From Cunninghamia lanceolata (Eukaryota; Streptophyta; Pinopsida; Cupressales; Cupressaceae), in assembly GCA_027924645.1 (NCBI GenBank), contig BSBN01000213.1:29576501-29640500 (forward strand): a stretch of 64,000 bases of DNA, read 5' to 3'. The translations under genes were made by a program, and so were the position numbers. Positions 57,001 to 64,000 of the stretch are shown here, one piece after another. The notes under the pieces are model-generated. The model was not told the origin of the DNA and ran no database searches. It worked only from the letters and a program-made list of their open reading frames with translations. The number at the start of each line of letters is the position of its first letter. Position 1 is the stretch's first letter.

Positions 57001-58630
57001 TTTGTTCAGGTATAATTACATTTAGATAAAATTACATTGTTAAATTTGAGACTATTTTTTTCCTCGTAAAGTATATCTAGAATTATTTTCACTAAATCTT
57101 TTTTCATAATAGGGTAGGGTTTAAATATAATGTCCTTTTGAGTGGGCTGGTGCAGTTAAACTTTCTTGGTGCCCTAGCAGTTTTGATGAGATCATCAAAA
57201 CAGCTCAGAAATTGATTAGAAATATCTAATCTCTATCAAATAAAAAGTTTTATATAGACATTTTTATTGAAAAGTTGAACTAACTGTTGTATTTATAAAG
57301 TCAGTGGACTATTAATCTTTGTATAAAGTGGACTGTTATAATATTTTCCTACTGTATAAGGTGGACTTTTAATGCGGATTATTAATCATTGTATAAAGTG
57401 GATAAAATCTTTATTTAATGAATTAATTTATTATATTATTTTTGTAATGGTTATAAGTAGATAGTTTTATACATTAATCTTTGTATAAAGTGGATGGATC
57501 GATTATTTTATTAAAAAAAATTAGTGAAATATTTTATTATATTATTTTTGTAATAGTTTTAAGTAGATAGTATAATAAGAAAATTTCATTAAGTTATTTA
57601 ATTAAAATGAATTATTAATGTTTCGAAATAGATTGATTGCTTCATTAAATTATTTTTAAAGTAGACTATGTTACTATGATATTACAATATTTGTAACAGT
57701 TTGAATTCATTTTTGTACCACTTTGAGGTGAACTAATAATAATGTATATTTAGAGTTTGAATGGTATTTTATGAAAGTGTGTAGATTTAAATATTGAAAA
57801 TTTCTTTTTCTTTTGATATCTTTGAAATTTTTTATTTTAATTTGTTGAGCTAATCCAATAAAGCTTAATTTAATACACACAAAAATTATGTTTTTAAAAT
57901 TTAATTTAATTTTTACATTTTTAATTTACTTGTAATAAAATTTTTAATTTAAAATTTAATCACAAAAAAATAGAAGTAAATAGAAGATTAATTTTAATTT
58001 TATTAGAATTATTTTTTAAAACTATTTATATAGTTTTTATGTAGTGTGGAGAATGGATAGAAGACTAATTTTTAATTTTAATCTACATATTTTTTTTATC
58101 CATTTTGAGCTATATATATGAAGTGAATTTGTTTACATCCATTTGAAATTATTATGGTTTTTATGTTTCAACTATACATCCACTTATTAGAGATGAAGTG
58201 TGATAATATTAGTAAGTGTGAACATTTTAACATCTATCTTGAGCTATGAAGTATATAGTATATGAACTTTTTTATGGTGTGAATTTCGTATGGTTTGAAT
58301 AAAAATGATGTGTGTTGATGAAGTATATATAGTGAACTCTGCCCTTCATTTTGTATATTTTTTGTGTTTGAACCTTGAGCATCCTATGTGAACTTTTTTA
58401 CGTCCATTTGAATGTGTTTATTGGACTATATGCAATGTGCTAAATGTGTTCTTATTTATGGGTTTTATTTGTTTACATTTTTAAGTGTGTATTTTTAAGC
58501 ATCCAAATAGAGTTGTTTTGATGCCCATATCTTAGGAAGTATGTCGATTTTCCTTTTTACTTATTATGCTATTTTTAATTGGAACTATGGTTTTTATGTG
58601 TTTTTACTATGTGTTTTTATGTGTTTTTAT

Positions 58631-61600
58631 GGTTGAGATGAAATGTGTTTCTCATTTGTGTGTTGAATAGACTTTTTATGGTGTGTATTTTGTATGGTTT
58701 CAATGAAGACGAAGTGTGTTGATAAAGTATATGTACTTTATCCTTTTTTTTGTATGTCTTTTGTGTTTTAACCTTGAGCTTACTATCATTTGGAAGTGTG
58801 TTTGAACCTAGCTTCATAGTGTGTTTGTGGATGTGAGTTTAGCTTCATTGTGTGTTGGATATTGTCTAAGTTTGACTTCTTATTGAAGTATGGACTTTGA
58901 CCTTTATTATATGTGTGCTTTTGAGTTTGGCCTTCACTTTGTGTGTTGCAACTATTTTTATGCTTTAGAAGAAGTGTGTTTCTTTTGTGGACTTGAGTTT
59001 AATTTCATTGTGTGTTGGATATTTTCTAATTTTGACTTCTTATTGTAGTATGGACTTTGACTTTTATTATATGTGTGCTTTTGAGTTTGGCCTTCACTTT
59101 GTGTGTTGAAACTATTCTTATGCTTTAGATGAAGTGTGTTTCTTATATGTGTGTTGAATACAAGGTAGACTTTTATCATGTGTATTTTGTATGGTTTGAT
59201 TGAAGATAAAGTGTGCTGATGAAGTATATGTACTTTGCCCTTCATTTTATATGTTTTTTGTGTTTGAACCTTGAGCATCCTATCATTTGGAAGTGTGTTT
59301 GAACCTTGACCTTCATAATGTGTATGTGGGCTTGACTTTTGGTTTCATCGTGTGTTGGATGTTGTCTAACTTTGAATTCTTATTGTGGTTTGGACTTTGA
59401 CCTTTATTATGTATACTTTTGAGTTTGCCCTTCACTTTGTGTGTTGAAACTATTATTTTACTTTACATGAAGCATGTTTCTCATATTTGTGTTGAATACA
59501 AGGTAGACTTTTAATGATGTGTATTTCGTGTGGTTTGAATAAAGATGAAGTGTGTTGATGTAGTATATGTACATTGCCCTTCATCCTGTATGCCTTTTGT
59601 GTTTGAACCTTGAACATCTTATCATTTGAAAGTGTGTTTGAACCTTGACCTTCATAGTATGTATGTGGACTTGAGTTTGGCCTCATTGTGTTTTGGATAT
59701 TGTCTAGCTTTGACTTCTTGTTGTGGTTTGGACTTTGACCTTTATTATGTGTGTGCTTTAAAGTTTAGCATTCACTTTGTGTGTTGAAACTATTATTATG
59801 CTTTAGATGATGCGTGTTTCTCATATGTGTGTTGAATACATGGTAGACTTGTGATGGTGTGTATTTTGTATGGTTTGAATGAAGATGATGTTTGTTGATG
59901 AAGTATATGTACTTCGCCCTTCATTTTGTATGATTTTTGTGTTTGAACCTTGAGCATCCTATTATTTGGAAGTGTGTTTGAACCTTGATCTTTATAGTGT
60001 GTATGTGGATTTGAGTTTAGCTTCTTTGTGCCTTGGATATTGTCTAGCTTTGACTTCTTATTGTGGTTTGGAGTTTGACCTTTATTATGTGTGTGCTTTT
60101 GAGTTTTGCCTTCACTTTGTGTGTTGAAACTATTCTTATGCTTTAGATGAAGCATGTTTCTCATATGTATGTTGAATACATGGTAGACTTTTTGTGGTGT
60201 GTATTTTGTATGGTTTGAATAAAGATGAAGTCTGTTGATTGAAGTATGCCCTTCATTTTGTATGTTTTATATGTTTGCACCTTGAGCATCCTATCATTTG
60301 TAAGTGTATTTGAACCTTGATCTTCATAGTGTGTATGTGGACTTGAGTTTGGCTTCATTTTGTGTTGGATATTGTCTAGCTTTGACTTTGACCTTTATTA
60401 TGTGGGTGCTTTTGAGTTTGGCCATCACTTTGTATGTTGAAACTATTATTATGCTTTAAATGAAGTGTGTTTCTCATATGTGTCTTGAATACATGGTACA
60501 CTTTTTTATGGTGTGTATTTTGAATAGTTTGAATGAAGATGAAGTCTATTGATGAAGTATATGTACTTTTCCCTTCACTGTATGTTTTTTGTGTTTTAAC
60601 CTTGAGCATCCTATCATTTGGAAGTGTGTTTAAACCTTGACATTCATAGTGTATATGTGGACTTGAGTTTGGCTTCATTGTGTGTTGGATATTGTCTAAC
60701 ATTGACTTCTTATTGTGGTTTGGACTTTGACCTTTATTATGTGTGTTTTTGAGTTTGGCCTTCACGTTGTGTCTTAAAACTATTCTTATGCTTTAGATGA
60801 CATGTGTTTCTCATATGTGTGGTTAATACATGGTATATTTTTATGGTGTGTATTTTGTATGGTTTGAATGAAGAGGAAGTGTATTGATGAAGTATATGTA
60901 CTTTGCCCTTCATTTTGTATGTTTTTTGTGTTTAAACCTTGAGCATCCTATCAGGAAGTGTGTTTGAACCTTGACCTTCATAGTGTGTATGCAAACTTAG
61001 TTTGGCTTCATTGTGTGTTGGATATTGTCTAACTTTGACTTCTTATGGTGGTTTGGACTTTGACATTTGTTATGTGTGTGCTTTTGAGTTTGGCCTACAC
61101 ATTGTGTGTTAAAACTATTCTTATGCTTTAGATGACGTGTGTTTCTCATATGTGTGGTTAATACATGGTATATTTTTATGGTGTGTATTTTGTATGGTTT
61201 GAATGAAGAGGAAGTGTATTGATGAAGTATATGTACTTTGCCCTTCATTTTGTATGTTTTTTGTGTTTAAACCTTGAGCATCCTATCATTCGGAAGTGTG
61301 TTTGAACCTTGACCTTCATAGTGTGTATGCAGACTTACTTTGGCTTCATTGTGTGTTGGATATTGTCTAACTTTGACTTCTTATGGTGGTTTGGACTTTG
61401 ACATTTGTTATGTGCGTGCTTTTGAGTTTGGCCTACACATTGTGTGTTAAAACTATTCTTATGCTTTAGATGACATGTCTTCCTCATATGTGTGTTGAAT
61501 ACATGGTAGACTTTTTATGATGTCTATTTTGTATGGTTTGAATGAAGATGAAGTGTGTTGATGAAGTATATGTACTTTTCCTTTCATTTTGTATGTTTTT

Positions 61601-63370
61601 TGTGTTTGAACCTTGAGCATCCTATCATTTGGAAGTGTGTTTGAATCTTGACCTTCATAGTGTGTATGTGGAGTTGAATTGGCTTCATCGTGTGTTGGAT
61701 ATTATCTAACTTTGACTTCTTATTGTGGTTTGGACTTTGACCTTTTTTTATGTGTCTGCCTTTGAGTTTGGCCTTAACTTTGTGTGTTGAAACTATTCTT
61801 ATGCTTTAGATGATGTGTGTTTCTTTATATGTGTGTTGAATACATGGTAGACTTTTTATGATGTGTATTTTGTATGGTTTGAATAAAAATGAAGTGTGTT
61901 GATGAAGTATATGCACTTTGCCGTTCATTTTGTATGTTTTTTTATGTTTGAACCTTGAGCATCCTATTGTTTGGAATTATATTTGAACCTTGACCTTCAT
62001 AGTGTGTATGTGTACTTGAGTTTGGCTTAATTATATGTTGGATATTGTCTAACTTTGACTTCTTATTGTGGTTTGGACTTTGACCTTTGTTATGTGTGTA
62101 CTTTTGAGTTTGGCCTTCACTTTATGTGTTGAAACTAATCTTATGCTTTAGATGAAGTGTGTTTCTCATATGTGTGTTGAATACATGGTAGACTTTTTAT
62201 GATGTGTATTTTGTATGGTTTAAATGTACTTTCCCTTCATTTTGTATGTTTTTTGTGTTTGAACCCTGAGCATCCTATCATTTTTTGGAAGTGTGTTTGA
62301 ACTTTGACCTTCATAGTGTGTATGTGGACTTGAATTTGGCTTCATTGTGTGTTGGATATTATCTAACTCTGACTTTTTATTGTGGTTTGGACTTTGACCT
62401 TTACTATGTATGTGCTTTTGAGTTTGGCCTTCACTTTGTGTGTTGAAACTATTCTTATACATCTTTAGATGAAGTGTGTTTCTCATATGGCGTGTTGAAT
62501 ACATGGTAGGCTTTTTATAGTGTGTATTTTGTATGGTTTGAATTAAGATGAAGTGTGTTGATGAAGTATATGTGCTTTGCCCTTCATTTTGTATGTTTTT
62601 TTGTGTTTGAACCCTAAGCATCCTATCATTTGGAAATAAGTATTTGGACTTGAATTTGGCTTCATTATGTGTAGGATGTTGTCTAACTTTGACTTCTTAT
62701 TGTGGTTTGGACTTTGAGCTTTATTATGCATGTGGTTTTGAGTTTGGCCTTCACTTTGTGTGTTGAAACTATTCTTATGCTTTAGATGAAGTGTGTTTCT
62801 CATATGTGTGTTGAATACATGGTAGACTCTTTATGGTGTGTATTTTGTATGGTTTGAATAAATATTTAGAGTGTTGATGAAGTATATGTCTCGTTCCCTT
62901 CATTTTATATGTTTTTTGTGTTTAAACCTTGAGCATCCGATCATTTGGAAGTGTGTTTGAGCCTGCACTTTCATATTGTGTATGTGGACTTGAGTTTGGC
63001 TTCATTATGTGTTGGATATTTTCTAACTTTGACGTCTTACTGTGGTTTGGACTTTGACCTTTATTATGTGTGTGATTTTGAGGTCGGCCTTTACTTTGTG
63101 TGTTGAAACTATTCTTATGCCTTGGATGAAGTATGTTTCTCATAATTGTGGTTTGGATGAACAACTTTTTATGGGTTGATGGATTTTTTTTAAACTTTAG
63201 TTTTTCTTATGTTTGAACATTGGGTGTTTTTATATGTTTTCACTTTGTGTGTTTTGATGTGTGTGAGGCATTCAATTCAACTTTTTGGGGCTTTGTGGTT
63301 TGGACTTTTATTATGTATGTGCTTTTGGGTTTGGCCTTCACTTTGTGTGTTGAAACTATTCTTATGCTTT
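58631..63370. repeat. 340-bp satellite array 3
   Basis: The longest array, about thirteen units. The first units are irregular, like those of array 1 (for example GTGTTTCTTTTGTGGACT at about 6880 and 58978). One unit is locally doubled: 60812-60952 and 61148-61285 share private variants (GGTTAATACATGGTATATTT, GAAGAGGAAG). The last units match those of arrays 1 and 2 in order, ending at the B insertion site CTTTAGATA. Confidence 0.92.
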
Positions 63371-63375
63371 AGATA

Positions 63376-64000
63376 TGGTGGCACCCTCAAATTTTGCAAA
63401 TTTGATGTGCCAATATTCTTTCGACATGTCGAAAAAGGCTTGGTTGACAGGCTGCTCAATCTACCCTGGAGGCCACCTTCATCAATTAAAAATTTTCAAC
63501 TCAAAAATTATCTCGCAAATCCGTTTGGCAGGATGTTTTTTTGGCACATATGGTTACACACCTTCTCAATTTCATGCTTCCAGGACAAGCTCTGATCGGC
63601 CTTTTAATTGTTTTCTGACTGCGACCATGTTAAAATTACCTTTCTGAAAAGTTTCAAATCTTGCAATTATGAGGGTGACCCAGTTGTCGATTTAGTCTCA
63701 AATGTTTCCAGTTCTAATTTCATCAAATTGGAGATTATTTGATGCATCATTTTGATGCATTCCAGTTACGGCGAACTCGTCCGGCGGGTTAGTTTACAAA
63801 GCAGGTGCTTGAATTTGGCCGGCAAAGTGAATTCTGAGGGAATGAGTTTTCTTAAAATAATTGATAATGCACCTGTACAAATTTTCGTAGTCGTCGGATG
63901 CTCAGTTTGCCCGCGGTGGAAATGCACCAACCACCAGGGGGATAAAATTAAAAGTTGCATAAGTTTCAAAGTTTTAAAATGCAATATAAAAATTAAATAT
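63376..64000 (+). repeat. Element B 5' LTR, cut by window end
   Basis: Begins TGGTGGCACC at the same satellite position as B1 and B3, with left target copy AGATA (63371-63375). The 625 visible bases follow the B LTR. The 60- to 130-codon frames in it are also partly open in the other B LTRs, but I see no sign that they are coding. The rest of this element should lie just beyond the window. Confidence 0.88.

Larger units (their letters stand above)
54376..58630. repeat. Composite module copy 3, non-satellite part
   Basis: Colinear with 1891-6236. It includes the 146-bp segment lost in copy 1 and has a single pol unit where copies 1 and 2 have an 85-bp duplication. It has a private 38-bp tandem duplication at 54838-54914 (TGTATTGTGTTTCTATCTTT twice). 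From 57030 to 58630 it is the AT-rich stretch with diverged satellite phrases and no gene. Confidence 0.88.

Overview
The window reads as repeat-dense nuclear DNA from a land plant with a large genome. It is AT-rich and holds no intact single-copy host gene that I can recognise. It is built almost entirely of plant retrotransposons (Ty1/copia gag, Ty3/gypsy pol, gag-only LTR elements, an L1-type LINE, a tRNA-derived SINE) and a 340-bp satellite. A gymnosperm is my best guess, from the density of decayed LTR elements and the style of the gag and pol sequences. That is inference; nothing in the window fixes the species.

Layout. 1-1890: uncharacterised DNA ending in a minus-strand copia gag relic. 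1891-10266: copy 1 of a composite module. In order the module holds an inverted repeat enclosing a TATA box and an exon-like start, a three-unit 58-bp repeat, a minus-strand gypsy pol relic, an AT-rich stretch and a 340-bp satellite. 10272-16488: element B1, inserted in the satellite. 16489-21130: a 312-bp direct repeat (R1, R2) flanking a second B fragment (B2). 21131-25201 and 32870-35428: module copy 2, split by a LINE (25202-32869) that is itself split by LTR element A (25732-32825). 35429-43637: element B3 with both LTRs and a target-site duplication. 43638-46285: two 1.2-kb higher-order repeats, the first carrying a SINE. 46286-53155: low-complexity DNA, then minus-strand element F, which encodes an 829-residue proline-rich gag-like protein. 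53156-63375: module copy 3, running into another B LTR (63376-64000) cut by the window end.

Elements A and B are the most interesting content. They have 2.2-2.4 kb LTRs and a primer-binding site resembling the 3' end of tRNA-Arg. They encode one long gag-type protein with an acidic tail and no detectable protease, reverse transcriptase or integrase. Where a polypurine tract is expected, just before the 3' LTR, each carries a sense-strand tRNA-Arg-like sequence whose T-loop region is expanded by a perfect 6-bp hairpin (CATGCC/GGCATG). All three 3' junctions in the window have this, in two families with different U3 regions. I know of no described plant LTR family with this arrangement, but I could not search.

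History inferred from nesting and shared breakpoints: the satellite and module existed first; B inserted at one point in the satellite; the whole block was then duplicated, because all three module copies meet B at the same base. LINE, A, SINE and F insertions and several local rearrangements came later. All reading frames except element F's 829-residue frame and the short LINE RNase H frame are broken, so most of the window is relic DNA.
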